DNA of 64,000 bases from Mesorhizobium sp. ES1-1 (GTDB lineage Bacteria > Pseudomonadota > Alphaproteobacteria > Rhizobiales > Rhizobiaceae): the NCBI RefSeq assembly GCF_020164785.1, contig NZ_JAIUGX010000006.1, positions 266,597 to 330,596 of the forward strand, read 5' to 3'. The stretch's first letter is position 1. Every line of letters begins with the position of its first letter. Shown in pieces: positions 17,292 to 28,528 of this stretch. Made by a program: the position numbers and the translations under genes. The notes under the pieces are model-generated. The model did no database searches and had not been told where the DNA came from. It was given only the letters and a program-made list of their open reading frames with translations.

Positions 17292-18902
17292 ATGTCGGAA
17301 GTCGGCAAACGCAATTCTGCCAGCGCCCTCGATGATATCGGCCTGAAAACCACCGGCACGGTGCATTACAATTTCGGTGCGGCCGCCCTCTATGGGGAGG
17401 CGATCCGGCGCGGCGAGGCCCGTTTGACCTCGCATGGCGCGCTTGTCGCCGAGACCGGCCTGCATACCGGCCGCTCGCCCAAGGACAAGTTCGTCGTCCG
17501 CGACGACGCCACCGAGGCCCACGTCTGGTGGGACAACAACAGGGCGATCTCGCCGGCCCAGTTCGATACGCTGCTTGCCGATTTCCTGGGCCATGCAGCG
17601 GACAAGGATCTCTATGTCCAGGACCTTATCGGCGGCGCCGACGCGGAATTGAAGCTGCCGACCAGGGTCGTCACCGAATTGGCGTGGCACTCGCTGTTCA
17701 TCCGCAATCTGCTCATCCGTCCCGATGCCGCAGAACTCGAACAGTTCGTCCCCGAGATGACCATCATCGACCTGCCGTCTTTCCGCGCCGACCCCGCTCG
17801 TCATGGCAGCCGCACCGAGACGATGATCGCCGTCGACCTGACCCGCAAAATCGTGCTCATCGCCGGCACGTCCTATGCCGGCGAGATGAAGAAGTCGGTT
17901 TTCACCATGCTCAACTACCTGCTGCCGGCCAAGGGCGTGATGCCGATGCATTGCTCCGCCAATGAAGGAAACAATGGCGACGCCGCGGTCTTCTTCGGCC
18001 TTTCGGGCACCGGCAAGACGACGCTGTCGGCCGATCCTTCGCGCACCCTGATCGGCGATGACGAGCATGGCTGGGGGCCGCACGGCATCTTCAACTTCGA
18101 GGGCGGCTGTTATGCCAAGACGATCAAATTGTCGGCCGATGCGGAGCCGGAGATCTTCGCCACCACCCAGCGCTTCGGCACGGTGCTGGAAAACGTCGTG
18201 CTCGACGCCGACCGGGTCCCCGACTTCAACGACGGAAGCCTGACCGAAAACACCCGGTGCGCTTATCCGCTGGACTTCATTCCCAATGCCAGCAGGACCG
18301 GGCGCGCCAAACATCCGAGGAACATCATCATGCTGACCGCCGATGCGTTCGGCGTGATGCCACCGATTGCCCGCCTGACCCCGGCGCAAGCAATGTACCA
18401 TTTCCTGTCGGGCTACACCGCCAAGGTGGCTGGAACCGAAAAGGGGGTTACCGAGCCCGAAGCGACTTTCTCGACCTGCTTCGGCGCGCCGTTCATGCCG
18501 CGCCATCCATCGGAATACGGCAATCTGCTGCGCGATCTGATCGCTCGGCATGAAGTCGATTGCTGGCTGGTAAACACCGGCTGGACCGGGGGCGCATACG
18601 GCGCCGGAAAGCGGATGCCGATCAAAGCGACCCGGGCACTGCTTTCAGCTGCCCTCGACGGCTCGCTCAAGGACACGGCATTCCGTACCGACGACAATTT
18701 CGGCTTCGAGGTGCCGGTGGCCGTACCTGGCGTGGACAGCGCCATTCTCGATCCCCGGTCGACCTGGGCCGACAAGGCCGCTTACGACCGGCAGGCCGCG
18801 AGGTTGGTCGGCATGTTTGCCGTCAATTTCGAGAAGTTCGAAAGCCATGTCGACGCCGTGGTGCGAGGTGCCGCGCCACGCATGCAGGAGGCGGCGGAAT
18901 AA
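17292..18902 (+). CDS. pckA: Phosphoenolpyruvate carboxykinase (ATP)
   Basis: First committed gluconeogenic enzyme: oxaloacetate plus ATP gives PEP, CO2 and ADP, needed for growth on C4-dicarboxylates. It is 536 aa, normal for the ATP-dependent type. Seen: [10 protein letters not shown] near the N-terminus (substrate-binding Arg), the kinase-1a P-loop [11 protein letters not shown], the metal site IGDDEHGW, and [10 protein letters not shown] with RMPIKATR near the C-terminus. I chose ATG 17292 because GAAGGA lies 7 bases upstream. It is divergent from chvI, as in other rhizobia. Confidence 0.98.
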   Translation: MSEVGKRNSASALDDIGLKTTGTVHYNFGAAALYGEAIRRGEARLTSHGALVAETGLHTGRSPKDKFVVRDDATEAHVWWDNNRAISPAQFDTLLADFLGHAADKDLYVQDLIGGADAELKLPTRVVTELAWHSLFIRNLLIRPDAAELEQFVPEMTIIDLPSFRADPARHGSRTETMIAVDLTRKIVLIAGTSYAGEMKKSVFTMLNYLLPAKGVMPMHCSANEGNNGDAAVFFGLSGTGKTTLSADPSRTLIGDDEHGWGPHGIFNFEGGCYAKTIKLSADAEPEIFATTQRFGTVLENVVLDADRVPDFNDGSLTENTRCAYPLDFIPNASRTGRAKHPRNIIMLTADAFGVMPPIARLTPAQAMYHFLSGYTAKVAGTEKGVTEPEATFSTCFGAPFMPRHPSEYGNLLRDLIARHEVDCWLVNTGWTGGAYGAGKRMPIKATRALLSAALDGSLKDTAFRTDDNFGFEVPVAVPGVDSAILDPRSTWADKAAYDRQAARLVGMFAVNFEKFESHVDAVVRGAAPRMQEAAE

Positions 18903-18978
18903 TCGACTTGGAATGACCATTGAAGGGCCGTCTCGATCGGGTCTTTTCTTTTTTGCTCCATCGCGCCATGACTGCGGC

Positions 18979-19416
18979 ATGACGAGCGACGACAGCATAA
19001 TCATTGCCGCCGGCGCGGTGATCCACCCGGGCGATTTGCACGAGGACTTCATCCGTTCGTCCGGACCGGGCGGCCAAAACGTCAACAAGGTGGCGACGGC
19101 GGTGCAGTTGCGCTTCGACGCGGCCAACGCGGCCGGCCTTTCGGAGCGCGTGCGCGAGCGGACGATCAAGATGGCCGGCCAGCGGGCCACCAAGGATGGC
19201 GTCATCGTGATCGAGGCCGGGCGCTTCCGCACCCAGGAACAGAACCGCGCCGACGCAAGGGCGAGGCTGACGGCGCTTGTCGCCAAGGCCGCGGAGCCGC
19301 CGCCGCCGCCGCGCAAGAAGACCCGGCCGTCCAAAGGTGCCGTTGAACGGCGGCTGAAGAGCAAAGCCGGGCGCGGCACGGTCAAGAAGTTGCGGGGAAA
19401 GGTCAGCGACGACTGA
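18979..19416 (+). CDS. arfB: ArfB-like peptidyl-tRNA hydrolase (class I release factor GGQ domain)
   Basis: Small GGQ protein of 145 aa that rescues stalled ribosomes by hydrolysing peptidyl-tRNA. The catalytic GPGGQNVNK has GGQ at residues 31-33, followed by VQLRFD. The C-terminal 50 residues are rich in proline, Lys and Arg (PPPPPRKK, then KSKAGRGTVKKLRGK), the tail known in ArfB/YaeJ to enter the empty mRNA channel. ATG 18979 is chosen because homologues begin just before the GGQ fold; the open frame extends upstream into pckA without SD support. Confidence 0.88.
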   Translation: MTSDDSIIIAAGAVIHPGDLHEDFIRSSGPGGQNVNKVATAVQLRFDAANAAGLSERVRERTIKMAGQRATKDGVIVIEAGRFRTQEQNRADARARLTALVAKAAEPPPPPRKKTRPSKGAVERRLKSKAGRGTVKKLRGKVSDD

Positions 19417-19501
19417 TCGCTGGCGGGAGCATTTCGGATCGCCGCCTGCGTTTCGATATGGCATTCTTGAGTCAATAGCAGAACAGGATATTGCCAGATC
19501 T

Positions 19502-20119
19502 ATGCTCGTCCTGCCCAAAGGCGTCCGTCACATGCCAGCCCACCTCTCCCGCCAAGCGCAGGAAGCGCTGGTCGAGGATGTGAGACGGGTCGTGGCGCAG
19601 GCGCCGCTGTTCGTTCCCGCCATGCCGCGCACGGGCAAGGAGATGAGCGTGCGCATGACCAATTGCGGGCCGCTCGGCTGGGTCACCGACAAGGAACATG
19701 GCTACCGCTACCAGCCGACGCATCCGGCGACTGGGGCGCCGTGGCCGGCAATACCGGAGGCACTGCTCGATTTGTGGCGGCAGGTGTCGGCCTACCCCCA
19801 TCCTCCTGAAGCCTGCCTAATCAATTTCTATACGCCGGATGCGAAGATGGGCCTGCATCAGGACCGCGACGAGGAGGATCTCTCGGCGCCTGTCGTCTCG
19901 GTCTCGCTGGGCGATGATTGCCTGTTCCGGATCGGCCAGACGACGCGCGACGGCGGCACGAAATCTTTCCGGCTGCAGAGCGGCGATGTCGTTGTGCTTG
20001 GCGGCGAGGGACGCTTATGCTTCCACGGCGTCGACCGGATCTATTCCTCTACCTCGGCGCTGTTGAGGAATGGCGGCAGGATCAATCTGACGCTGCGGCG
20101 GGTGACGAAGCCGGTCTAG
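19502..20119 (+). CDS. alkB: AlkB-family Fe(II)/2-oxoglutarate dioxygenase
   Basis: Dioxygenase of 205 aa that oxidatively removes methyl lesions (m1A, m3C) from DNA or RNA in the AlkB family. The iron triad is visible: His119 and Asp121 in GLHQDRDE and His175 in CFHGVDR; the 2-oxoglutarate-binding arginines are in GGRINLTLRRV near the C-terminus. MTNCGPLGWVTD and YRYQP form the substrate lid as in E. coli AlkB. It stands alone, with no adjacent ada or alkA. The first in-frame ATG (19502) and ATG 19532 (HMPAHLS) are both possible starts. Confidence 0.9.
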   Translation: MLVLPKGVRHMPAHLSRQAQEALVEDVRRVVAQAPLFVPAMPRTGKEMSVRMTNCGPLGWVTDKEHGYRYQPTHPATGAPWPAIPEALLDLWRQVSAYPHPPEACLINFYTPDAKMGLHQDRDEEDLSAPVVSVSLGDDCLFRIGQTTRDGGTKSFRLQSGDVVVLGGEGRLCFHGVDRIYSSTSALLRNGGRINLTLRRVTKPV

Positions 20120-20159
20120 GGTCGGGTGCACTGCCGCCGTTACTGTTCTTTAAAAAATT

Positions 20160-20177
20160 AGTGTCACTTAAGACACT
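20160..20177. repeat. Inverted repeat between alkB and the PAP2 pair
   Basis: AGTGTC-ACTTAA-GACACT, 6-bp arms in an AT-rich patch 25 bases before the PAP2 gene start. It could be an operator or the end of the alkB message; T-runs flank it on the downstream side, but the stem is short. Confidence 0.4.
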
Positions 20178-20202
20178 ATTTCTTCCCTCTGGGCCTATCT
20201 CC

Positions 20203-21357
20203 ATGTCTTTCTCTGAAACCGCGCAGATCCTGTCGCATGCAGATCGGTTGTCGATATGGTTTGCAAACGAGCGGCGTTGCAATGGAAAGACCTATGCAGC
20301 GATCATCACATTTGTGCTGCTCACGTGGTTCGTTGCGACGATCAGAGGCGACACACTCCTGCCCTACCTCGCTGAATACGCCCAACGCATCCTTCGCAGT
20401 CTCCAGGTGTTCGGCTCCGCCCTTGTCATCGGGGCCTGCTCACTCGCCCTTGTCAAGGGACGTCGTGGATCCCCCGTCGGCATCGCGATGGCGTCGCTGG
20501 GACGCCTGGCTATGTCGACCCTGATTTGGCGCTATCTCTTCGCCTGCGCCGTCCTAGCCCTGTTTCTGGCGTGCTTCCTCTATAACAAGACGATGATACC
20601 GATCATCGCGCCTTTCCAGTGGGACGAAACCTTTTCGCGCTGGGATTCAATTCTCCTGGGCGGACATCAGCCCTGGCAGGTCATCCAGCCCATCGTGGGG
20701 ACGCCTTGGATGACCGTGCTGTTTGACATCATGTATTCGGCCTGGGTGCCGATAGTCTTCCTGTTCTGGGCGGGGCTGCTCGTCAGTCCGCGCGTCCCGG
20801 AGCCGATCCGTGTTCGCTACTGGCGAGCCACGGTCATGTCCTGGATCCTGATCGGCCTGGTGATGGCCACACTCTTCTCGTCGGCGGGCCCCTGCTACTT
20901 CGCCGATGTGGTGCCGGGTGCGCCCTCGCCGTACAAGGACCTCGTAGAGTATCTCGATGAGGTCGCTGCGACCTACCCGCTGTCCTCGTCATTGGCAAAG
21001 GACATGCTTTGGCAAATCTATGCCGGCCAGGTCGACCTGCCCGGCGGCATTTCGGCCATGCCCAGCATGCACAACGCCCAGGCCACGTTGTTTGCAGCAG
21101 TCGCATATCTCATCGATCGCCGGTTTGGTCACATCATGCTGGCCTATGCCGTGCTGATCTTCCTGGGCTCGATCCACCTCGGATGGCACTACGCCCTCGA
21201 CGGCATCGTCGGTGTGGGCGCGGCGCTCGTCATCTGGTGGATTTGCGGACTGCCTGGCCCAAGACGCCATCCCGATCAACCGCATCTTGCCGATCATTTC
21301 GCGACAGATGCAGGCCGCGAAAGTGGAACTGCGTCGAATTTGATGCCGAAGGCGTGA
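20203..21357 (+). CDS. PAP2-family integral membrane protein (first of a tandem pair)
   Basis: Polytopic membrane protein of 384 aa with about six hydrophobic segments. The C-terminal half has the two histidine motifs of the PAP2_3/Aur1-like branch: AMPSMHNAQATL with His290 and SIHLGWHYALDGIVG with His329 and Asp333. These form the phosphatase or phosphotransferase site in family members such as inositol-phosphorylceramide synthase. The classical first motif KxxxxxxRP is not evident. The next gene is a paralogue starting one base after this stop. The substrate, probably a lipid phosphate at the inner membrane, is not determined by the sequence. Start chosen at ATG 20203 beyond the alkB gene. 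Confidence 0.75.
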   Translation: MSFSETAQILSHADRLSIWFANERRCNGKTYAAIITFVLLTWFVATIRGDTLLPYLAEYAQRILRSLQVFGSALVIGACSLALVKGRRGSPVGIAMASLGRLAMSTLIWRYLFACAVLALFLACFLYNKTMIPIIAPFQWDETFSRWDSILLGGHQPWQVIQPIVGTPWMTVLFDIMYSAWVPIVFLFWAGLLVSPRVPEPIRVRYWRATVMSWILIGLVMATLFSSAGPCYFADVVPGAPSPYKDLVEYLDEVAATYPLSSSLAKDMLWQIYAGQVDLPGGISAMPSMHNAQATLFAAVAYLIDRRFGHIMLAYAVLIFLGSIHLGWHYALDGIVGVGAALVIWWICGLPGPRRHPDQPHLADHFATDAGRESGTASNLMPKA

Positions 21358-21358
21358 C

Positions 21359-22585
21359 GTGGCCGAACCCCTGACCAATACAACGGATTTCCCCGTCAAA
21401 GGCGCTCATGACTTCGAACCGTCCGGGATGATGACAGGGCGCTGCGTGGTCTTCGCTCAAGCCTGGGCGATCATCAATCGTGCACTCCCGCTAGTCCGGC
21501 GGGACTCAGGCCTCTACCTCCTGATTGCCGTCTACACATTCCTCGGACTGGGCTTTCTGCACGTGGTCGGCGCGGCCGACCGAAGCGCATACGCCGTATA
21601 TTTTGGGCGCTGGACATTGCTGAACGGCGTGACCCTGCCGGCCGTTGCCGGCCTCGTGGAGTTCGGGCTGCTTATCCATCGCTTCGATCGCAGGCGCGGT
21701 CTGGCGGCAAGATACGTGTTTTCGACCTCGCGGCTGGCCTACTCGCTCTCGGGTCTGTGCCTTGTCATGGCGCTGATGATTTTTCAGGGCACATTCACGT
21801 CCGTCAAGAACGGCATGGCTGTCTGGCAGGGCGGTTTTCCGTTCGACGTGGCACATGCCGATATAGATGCCTTCCTGCATTTCGGCGTCGACCCGTGGCG
21901 GTGGCTCTACATGGTGGCCAAAAACGATTTCGTGCGAACTGTTGTCGAATGGAATTACAACGTTTTGTGGTTCGTCTTCAATTTCGGCGCCCTGTTCTTC
22001 GTCATGACATCGCCGCGGGCGGCGTCGGTCAGAACGCGCTACGCGGTCTGCTTCATGCTGGTCTGGATCGTCATTGGCAATATACTTGCCGGGCTGTTCC
22101 TGTCGGCCGGCCCGGCCTTCTACGGTGCCGTCACAGGCGACACGGCACGGTTTGGCGAACAGCTGGCGTTTCTGGCGCATGGCGCCGAGTCCGCGAACTC
22201 GGCTGTTTCCTATCAACACTATCTATGGACGCTGCATGAGGCCGGGCAGACAGGCTTCGGGTCGGGCATTTCCGCCTTTCCCAGCGTGCATGTCGGATTG
22301 GCGACGCTCAACGCCCTTTTCGTCAGGGAGTACAATCGCCGTCTCGGCGCGGTCGCGTTCGTCTACGTCGCCTTTGTCGCCGCCAGTTCGGTGTATCTGG
22401 CCTGGCACTATGCGATCGACGGCTATGCCGCCGCCGCGGTCGCTGTCCTCGTTTATGTTCTGGCGCGTAAGCTCGTCCCCGCCGATCAGCCTGTTTCCCG
22501 GCTGGCGACTCCGTCGACCGGAACTATGGAGCGTGCCCGCCGGCAGGCTCACAGCTTGCGCAGCGCCACTTCCTCGATGCGATGA
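21359..22585 (+). CDS. PAP2-family integral membrane protein (second of a tandem pair)
   Basis: Multi-span membrane protein of 408 aa (GTG start; ATG 21428 is an alternative). It shares the architecture of its upstream neighbour: hydrophobic N-terminal half, a long loop, then [13 protein letters not shown] with His311 and [16 protein letters not shown] with His350 and Asp354. Divergence between the two copies is large, so this is an old duplication. The last 37 bp overlap the 3' end of coaA, which runs in the opposite direction. The C-terminal about 50 residues beyond the last membrane segment are Arg- and Ser-rich and lie partly over coaA. Confidence 0.72.
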   Translation: MAEPLTNTTDFPVKGAHDFEPSGMMTGRCVVFAQAWAIINRALPLVRRDSGLYLLIAVYTFLGLGFLHVVGAADRSAYAVYFGRWTLLNGVTLPAVAGLVEFGLLIHRFDRRRGLAARYVFSTSRLAYSLSGLCLVMALMIFQGTFTSVKNGMAVWQGGFPFDVAHADIDAFLHFGVDPWRWLYMVAKNDFVRTVVEWNYNVLWFVFNFGALFFVMTSPRAASVRTRYAVCFMLVWIVIGNILAGLFLSAGPAFYGAVTGDTARFGEQLAFLAHGAESANSAVSYQHYLWTLHEAGQTGFGSGISAFPSVHVGLATLNALFVREYNRRLGAVAFVYVAFVAASSVYLAWHYAIDGYAAAAVAVLVYVLARKLVPADQPVSRLATPSTGTMERARRQAHSLRSATSSMR

Positions 22586-23508
22586 TCGGCGCCCTTGCGC
22601 AGGATGAGGTCGGCGCGGGCGCGGGTCGGCAGGATGTTCTCGCGCAGGTTCTTCAGGTTGATGTTGGTCCACAGGCTTTCGGCGATAGCCAGGGCCGAAT
22701 CTTCCGACAGCCGCGAATAGCGATGGAAGAAGGAGTCCGGATCGCGGAAGGCTGTTTCGCGCAGGCGCATGAAGCGAGAGATGTACCAGTTGTGGATCAG
22801 CTTCTCGTCGGCGTCGATGTAGATCGCGAAGTCGAAGAAGTCTGACAGGAAGGGGACGATCTTGCCGTCCTGCGGCAGCTTGCCGGGCTGCAGCACGTTG
22901 ATGCCTTCGAAGATCAGGATGTCGGGCCGGTCGACCGTGACGAACTCGCCGGGAATGACGTCATAGGTCAGATGCGAATAGACCGGCGCGCGGACATTGG
23001 GAAGCGCCGACTTGATGCCCGACAGGAAGCGCAGTAGCGCGCCGACATCGTAGCTGTCGGGGAAGCCCTTGCGCTCCATCAGGTTCTCGCGGCGCAGGAC
23101 TTCATTGGGCAGCAGGAAGCCGTCGGTGGTGATGAGATCCACCTTGGGGCTGGATGGCCAGCGCGCCAAAAGCTCCTTCAGCACGCGCGCCGTGGTCGAC
23201 TTGCCGACCGCAACGGAGCCCGCGATGCCGATGATGAACGGCGTCTTGACTACGTCCACGGCGTTGAAGAAAGCCTGCCGCTGCCTGAACAGCAACTGGC
23301 TGGCCTCGACATGCGCGGACAAAAGCCGCGATAGCGACAGATAGATGCGCTTGACCTCTTCGAGGTCGATCGGGTCGTTGAGCGAACGCAGGCGCCGGAA
23401 CTCATCCTCGGTCAGCGTCAGCGGCGTGTCGGCGCGGAAGTGCGACCACTCCTCGGCGGAGAAGAAGCGGAAAGGGGAATATTTCTCGGTCGGCGCGAGC
23501 TGATCCAT
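22549..23508 (-). CDS. coaA: Pantothenate kinase, type I
   Basis: Phosphorylates pantothenate with ATP, the first and regulated step of coenzyme A synthesis. 319 aa, as in the E. coli type I enzyme. P-loop GSVAVGKST at residues 97-105; then the conserved [12 protein letters not shown] and the LRFLSG region. It lies at the end of the histidine operon behind hisE, a common order in rhizobia, with a 23-bp gap. Its 3' end overlaps a convergent PAP2 gene by 37 bp. Confidence 0.97.
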   Translation of the reverse strand: MDQLAPTEKYSPFRFFSAEEWSHFRADTPLTLTEDEFRRLRSLNDPIDLEEVKRIYLSLSRLLSAHVEASQLLFRQRQAFFNAVDVVKTPFIIGIAGSVAVGKSTTARVLKELLARWPSSPKVDLITTDGFLLPNEVLRRENLMERKGFPDSYDVGALLRFLSGIKSALPNVRAPVYSHLTYDVIPGEFVTVDRPDILIFEGINVLQPGKLPQDGKIVPFLSDFFDFAIYIDADEKLIHNWYISRFMRLRETAFRDPDSFFHRYSRLSEDSALAIAESLWTNINLKNLRENILPTRARADLILRKGADHRIEEVALRKL

Positions 23509-23531
23509 AGCGAAACCTGCCCTCCCCGCGA

Positions 23532-23855
23532 TCAGCCCTTGGGCCGCGACGCCTTCTCGGCGATGCCTGAACGCCTGGTGCGGCTTTCAAGCTCCTTGAG
23601 CACATCGTCCAGCGCAACCCCGGAAACGCCGAGAACGACGAGCCAATGATATATAAGATCGGCGCTTTCCGAAACGAGACCCTGCCGGTCGCCCTTGATG
23701 GCGGCGATCACGGTCTCGACCGCCTCTTCGCCAAGCTTCTGCGCCGCCTTGTCTATGCCGCGCGCGAGGAGTTTCGCCGTCCACGAGTCCGGGTCGCCGG
23801 AACGCGCGCGTTCCGCGATCAGTGCCTCCAGGTCGGAGAGCGAAAATTCAGCCAT
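23532..23855 (-). CDS. hisE: Phosphoribosyl-ATP pyrophosphatase
   Basis: Second enzyme of histidine synthesis, hydrolysing phosphoribosyl-ATP to phosphoribosyl-AMP. 107 aa with the all-alpha MazG-like helices: [14 protein letters not shown] carries the metal-binding EE..E, and [13 protein letters not shown] follows with E and D of the second metal helix. No HisI domain is fused, so HisI must be encoded elsewhere. It sits 50 bp after hisF and just before coaA. Confidence 0.95.
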   Translation of the reverse strand: MAEFSLSDLEALIAERARSGDPDSWTAKLLARGIDKAAQKLGEEAVETVIAAIKGDRQGLVSESADLIYHWLVVLGVSGVALDDVLKELESRTRRSGIAEKASRPKG

Positions 23856-23905
23856 GGCGACAAAAGCCTTTTTCTTGGCCGGAAGCCTGTTCCAAGCCGA
23901 AGCCT

Positions 23906-24696
<791 letters not shown>

Positions 24697-24697
<1 letters not shown>

Positions 24698-25533
24698 CAG
24701 CGCCCCTCTATCGTGGCGATCAGGTCGTTGAGCAGTTGACCGACCAGCGGCGGCACATCGGCTTTAGCATCGAAGGCCGGATCGTAGGCAGAAACGGTGA
24801 TGCCCACGACCGGCACCGCAAGCGCCATCGCACAGGCCGCGTCGCGCAATTGTTCCGGGCTCGGCCCGCCGGAACTGGCGTAGCGGTTGGCCTGCAGCTC
24901 CTCCGGATCGTGCACATCCAGATCGATATGCATGTGCACGCGCCCCGCCCCGGCGGCTTTCAGCATCTCGGTTGCTTGTCCCACTCCGGGGCATTCCGTG
25001 CGGATGACCGGCAATGTCTGCAACAACTGCCTTTCAGCCGGGTCGAGATCGCGCGCGTTGACGAGCAGGCAGCGCGACGGATCGATCGGCCTGAAGCCGG
25101 GAACAGCCGATGCCATCGGACGCCAGCACAAGCCCAGGACCGTCGCCAGGGCCATGCCGTCTAGGAAGCCATGGGTCGATGTCTCGGGCGTGTTGAGGTC
25201 GCCGTGCTGGTCGGCCCAGATGATCGCGTCGGCGCTTTCGCCGGCTACCGCGCCGACGCTGGTCAGGCAATTGCCGGCGAGCACGATGGGAAACCGATTT
25301 TCATCGCCGGCAAGGCGAACTTGGGAGGAAACCGCCTCGCAGACGGCAAAGCCGGTGGCGATCTCTCGCTCCTGGTTGTCGCCGACCCTGCCGATGTCCT
25401 CGACCGTAACGTCGTGACCGGCCATGGTCAGGGCATCGACGAGACCGCCCGCTATCAGCGCATCGGGACCCTGGCCCATACCGCCATGAAAGTGTCCGCT
25501 GTCGTACGAGGCCAGGATGACGGTGATTTTCAC
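24697..25533 (-). CDS. Arginase-family protein embedded in the histidine operon
   Basis: Ureohydrolase-fold protein of 278 aa. Metal-binding motifs are partly kept: WADQHGDLN gives Asp108, His110 and Asp112, and HIDLDVHDP gives Asp204 and Asp206. The usual GGDHS is AGNCLTS, so the first His ligand is Cys89. The typical Glu of the last motif is also not obvious (ITVSAYDP). It overlaps hisA by 4 bp (ATGA) and hisF by one base, so it is made with them. Its reaction is unknown: it may be an altered hydrolase of a guanidino or formimino compound, or a non-catalytic protein. Formiminoglutamate-type hydrolases are in this family, which makes a link to histidine metabolism conceivable. Confidence 0.75.
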
Positions 25534-26279
25534 GATCTGGTCTCCGCCACTGGTCCGTCCTTGAGGATTGCCAGGGCCTTGGCCGGATCGATGCGGCCAT
25601 CATACAGCGCGCGGCCGGAGATCGCGCCTTCGAGCTTGCGCGCATCCGGCATGGTCATGCGCACGATGTCGGCCAGCGAGGCGAGGCCGCCGGAGGCTAT
25701 GACTGGGATCGAGACCGCTTCGGCGAGGCCGATCGTGGCGTCCCAGTTGATGCCGGTCAGCACGCCGTCGCGGTCGATGTCGGTGTAGATGATGGCGGCA
25801 ACGCCGGCGCCCTCGAATTTCTTCGCCAGTTCGATAACACCCAGGCTGGACGCCTCGGCCCAACCTTCGACAGCGACCTTGCCGCCCTTGGCGTCGATGC
25901 CGACCGCCACCTTGCCGGGGAAAGCTTTGCAGGCCTGCTTGACCAGGTCGGGATCGCGCACCGCCACAGTGCCAAGGATGACACGGGCAAGCCCACGATC
26001 GAGCCAGTCCTCCACCTGCGCCAGCGTGCGGATGCCGCCGCCAAGCTGCACCGGGTTCTTCGTCGCTTTGAGAATGGCGCCGACCGCGGCGCTGTTGACG
26101 CTCTGGCCTTCGAAGGCACCGTTGAGGTCGACGACATGCAGCCACTCGAAGCCCTGGTCCTCGAAGGATCGTGCCTGGGCGGCTGGATCATCATTGTAGA
26201 TGGTGGCGGTCGACATATCGCCGTGCTTCAGGCGCACGCATTGGCCGTCCTTGAGGTCGATGGCCGGGAAAAGGATCAT
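25530..26279 (-). CDS. hisA: ProFAR isomerase
   Basis: Isomerises ProFAR to PRFAR in histidine synthesis; TIM barrel of 249 aa. Start set at ATG 26279 ([17 protein letters not shown]), the standard N-terminus with the catalytic Asp8; the frame is open a further 16 codons without homology. The second catalytic Asp is in [16 protein letters not shown], and the phosphate loops are GGGIR and ASGGLA. It lies 4 bp after the DUF1330 gene and overlaps the arginase-like gene. Confidence 0.97.
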   Translation of the reverse strand: MILFPAIDLKDGQCVRLKHGDMSTATIYNDDPAAQARSFEDQGFEWLHVVDLNGAFEGQSVNSAAVGAILKATKNPVQLGGGIRTLAQVEDWLDRGLARVILGTVAVRDPDLVKQACKAFPGKVAVGIDAKGGKVAVEGWAEASSLGVIELAKKFEGAGVAAIIYTDIDRDGVLTGINWDATIGLAEAVSIPVIASGGLASLADIVRMTMPDARKLEGAISGRALYDGRIDPAKALAILKDGPVAETRS

Positions 26280-26283
26280 CCGT

Positions 26284-26574
26284 TCAAGCGCCTTCAACGA
26301 TGACAAAATGGCCGGTCGACGCCGCAAGCCGAAACTTCAAAGCCTGCCGATACTCGGGCGAATTATAACATTGGAGCGCCTTCTCATAGGATTCGAACTC
26401 GACCAGCACATGGCGATTGCCGGTCGGTCCCTCTGGACTCTCGTGGCGGCCGGCCCGCACTGCGAAGCGTGCGCCGTACTTGGCGAAAGCCACGGCGTTG
26501 GCCTCGATATACTGCTTGTAAATCTCGGGGTCGCGGACATCGACCATCGCCATCCAGTAGCCCTTCTTGGCCAT
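26284..26574 (-). CDS. DUF1330 protein in the histidine operon
   Basis: Protein of 96 aa of the DUF1330 dimeric ferredoxin-like (alpha/beta-barrel) family. [19 protein letters not shown] at the N-terminus, [34 protein letters not shown] in the middle (given here only as a region, about residues 43-76), typical of the family. It fills the gap between hisH (2 bp) and hisA (4 bp). No enzymatic role is established; presence inside the his operon is common in Rhizobiales. Confidence 0.85.
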   Translation of the reverse strand: MAKKGYWMAMVDVRDPEIYKQYIEANAVAFAKYGARFAVRAGRHESPEGPTGNRHVLVEFESYEKALQCYNSPEYRQALKFRLAASTGHFVIVEGA

Positions 26575-26576
26575 GG

Positions 26577-27227
26577 CTAGGGCCTCCAGCGCAGGAAGTT
26601 GGTGATCAGGGCGAGGCCAAGCGCCTGGCTCTTTTCGGGGTGGAATTGCGTGCCGGCCAGATTGTCGCGGGCCACGGCCGCCGTCACCGGGCCACCGTAG
26701 TCTGTAACCGCCAGGACCTCGTCGGGCTTCCCTGCATCAAGGTGGTAGGAATGGACGAAATAGGCATGCAGCCCCGCAGGCCCCGTCGGGATTCCGGCAA
26801 ACAGCGGATGCTCGCGCTTCAGCTCGATCGTGTTCCAGCCGATCTGCGGGATCTTCAGCGCCGGATCGCTGGGCATGATCTCCTTGACGTCGCCTGCTAT
26901 CCAGCCAAGGCCGAAGGTGGTCGTCTTTTCTAGGCCGCGCTGCGACATCAGCTGCATGCCAACGCAGATTCCCAGGAAGGGCCGGCCCTTGCGAATGGCA
27001 ACCTCGTCGACAGCTTCCCACATGCCGTCAACGGCGCGCAAGCCGGCTGCGCAGTCGGCATAGGCGCCGACCCCTGGCAGCACGATGCGGTCGGCCGTGC
27101 GCACGCGCTGCGCATCGGCGGTCAGGTCGATCTCGGCCGATATGCCTGCTTCGCGCGCGGCCCGCTCGAAAGCCTTGGTGGCCGAGCGCAGATTGCCCGA
27201 GCCGTAGTCGATGATCGCAACCCGCAT
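26577..27227 (-). CDS. hisH: Imidazole glycerol phosphate synthase, glutaminase subunit
   Basis: Class I glutamine amidotransferase that supplies ammonia to HisF. 216 aa from ATG 27227 ([15 protein letters not shown]); this start follows the stop of the upstream gene by one base. Catalytic triad: Cys in [11 protein letters not shown], and His and Glu in [10 protein letters not shown] near the C-terminus. The oxyanion strand PGVGAY is present. Confidence 0.97.
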   Translation of the reverse strand: MRVAIIDYGSGNLRSATKAFERAAREAGISAEIDLTADAQRVRTADRIVLPGVGAYADCAAGLRAVDGMWEAVDEVAIRKGRPFLGICVGMQLMSQRGLEKTTTFGLGWIAGDVKEIMPSDPALKIPQIGWNTIELKREHPLFAGIPTGPAGLHAYFVHSYHLDAGKPDEVLAVTDYGGPVTAAVARDNLAGTQFHPEKSQALGLALITNFLRWRP

Positions 27228-27228
27228 G

Positions 27229-27705
27229 TCAGGACCTTCCCGGAACATGGGTTAGCCCCAGTGCAATGCCCGGCTGCGAGGCTCGGGCCAGTGCTGCATC
27301 GGGAATCATGCGCGGAGCGGGCACGATTTCATCGGCAGGCTGCTCGGACTCCAGCGCCTGGCGCATGTCGGCATCATCGAGCGTGGCGGCTTCGACAACG
27401 CCCCACTCATGCCACCCGCGGCGGCGAAGGGCCGCGATGCGCAAGCCCTGTCCTTCCAGGCCGACATAGAGCGAAACCAACAGCGACAGCAGCGAACCAG
27501 GCAATCCAAGGCCGAAATATTGGCCAAGCATCGACAGCGCGCCCATGACGACGAAGGCGATACCCGCTTCAATCCACAAACGGTGCCAGGCGAACCACAG
27601 CGGCGGAACCAGCAGGGCGACCCAGTTGAACCCATCGCGGACCAGTGTCGTTGCGTCGGCCTTAACGCCGCGGCCGGGCGGCTCCATCACGACATAGGCA
27701 GCCAT
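27229..27705 (-). CDS. DUF2628 small membrane protein in the histidine operon
   Basis: Protein of 158 aa with a hydrophobic core: [21 protein letters not shown], then [16 protein letters not shown] and [18 protein letters not shown], three candidate membrane segments between about residues 28 and 90. The WFAWHRLW pattern is the DUF2628 signature. The C-terminal half is soluble and acidic. It sits 4 bp after hisB and one base before hisH. Function unknown. Confidence 0.8.
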   Translation of the reverse strand: MAAYVVMEPPGRGVKADATTLVRDGFNWVALLVPPLWFAWHRLWIEAGIAFVVMGALSMLGQYFGLGLPGSLLSLLVSLYVGLEGQGLRIAALRRRGWHEWGVVEAATLDDADMRQALESEQPADEIVPAPRMIPDAALARASQPGIALGLTHVPGRS

Positions 27706-27709
27706 GGCG

Positions 27710-28309
27710 TTACCCCTTCAACGAACCCTTGGTGGAGGGAACCGCGTCAGGCTGGCGCGGATCGTGCTCGAGTGCGCTGCGCAGCGCGCGCGCCACCGCC
27801 TTGAAGCAGGTCTCGGCAATGTGGTGGTTGTTGGCGCCGTAGTGGTTGGTGACATGCAATGTGATGCCGGCATTCTGCGCCAGTGCCTGGAAGAATTCGC
27901 GCACCAGTTCGGTATCGAACGTGCCGATCTTCGGCGACGAGAACGAGACGTTCCAGACCAGGAACGGACGGCCGGAGACGTCGATCGCGGCGCGCGTCAG
28001 CGTCTCGTCCATGGCAAGGTCGATCGAGGCGTAGCGCATGATGCCACGCCGCTCGCCAAGCGCCCGGCTCAGCGCCTGGCCGAGCGCGATGCCGGTATCC
28101 TCGACCGTGTGGTGGTCGTCTATATGCAGGTCGCCCTTCGCCCTGACCGTCATGTCGATCAGAGAATGGCGCGATAGCTGGTCAAGCATATGGTCGAAGA
28201 AACCGACGCCCGTGGCGATATCCGACTTGCCCGAGCCGTCGACATGGACCGACACGGAGATGTCGGTTTCCCTGGTCTTGCGGCTTGCTTCGGCGGAACG
28301 GGGCGCCAT
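27710..28309 (-). CDS. hisB: Imidazoleglycerol-phosphate dehydratase
   Basis: Dehydrates IGP to imidazole acetol phosphate in histidine synthesis. 199 aa from ATG 28309, monofunctional (no histidinol-phosphatase domain). The two metal-binding motifs are [17 protein letters not shown] and [14 protein letters not shown], with [12 protein letters not shown] near the N-terminus. It is the first gene of the his operon that runs to coaA, divergent from hslV across a 219-bp gap. Confidence 0.97.
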   Translation of the reverse strand: MAPRSAEASRKTRETDISVSVHVDGSGKSDIATGVGFFDHMLDQLSRHSLIDMTVRAKGDLHIDDHHTVEDTGIALGQALSRALGERRGIMRYASIDLAMDETLTRAAIDVSGRPFLVWNVSFSSPKIGTFDTELVREFFQALAQNAGITLHVTNHYGANNHHIAETCFKAVARALRSALEHDPRQPDAVPSTKGSLKG

Positions 28310-28528
28310 CACTCTATCCTTGTGCAGGAGGTCACAGGTCACGGAGTCCAGGCGCTCGCGGCCTGAAAACGAAAGCCTTCTAGCAGCATGATCCGGTGAT
28401 TGCCAGTTGCCCTCGCCGACAGGTACCGAACCGTTTGCAATCATCGGTCCTGTGCATACATATGGCCGATCAAAGTTACTCGTACCGCGCCAATCGCCTT
28501 TTGGGGATCGCGCGAATCGGAGCCACGG

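Noticed and set aside
17277..18551. Minus-strand frame opposite pckA
   Set aside because: pckA is fully supported by its P-loop and active-site motifs; the antisense product has no recognisable features.
28310..28528. His-codon leader peptide or attenuator before hisB
   Set aside because: I looked for a run of His codons and a terminator in this gap and found neither.
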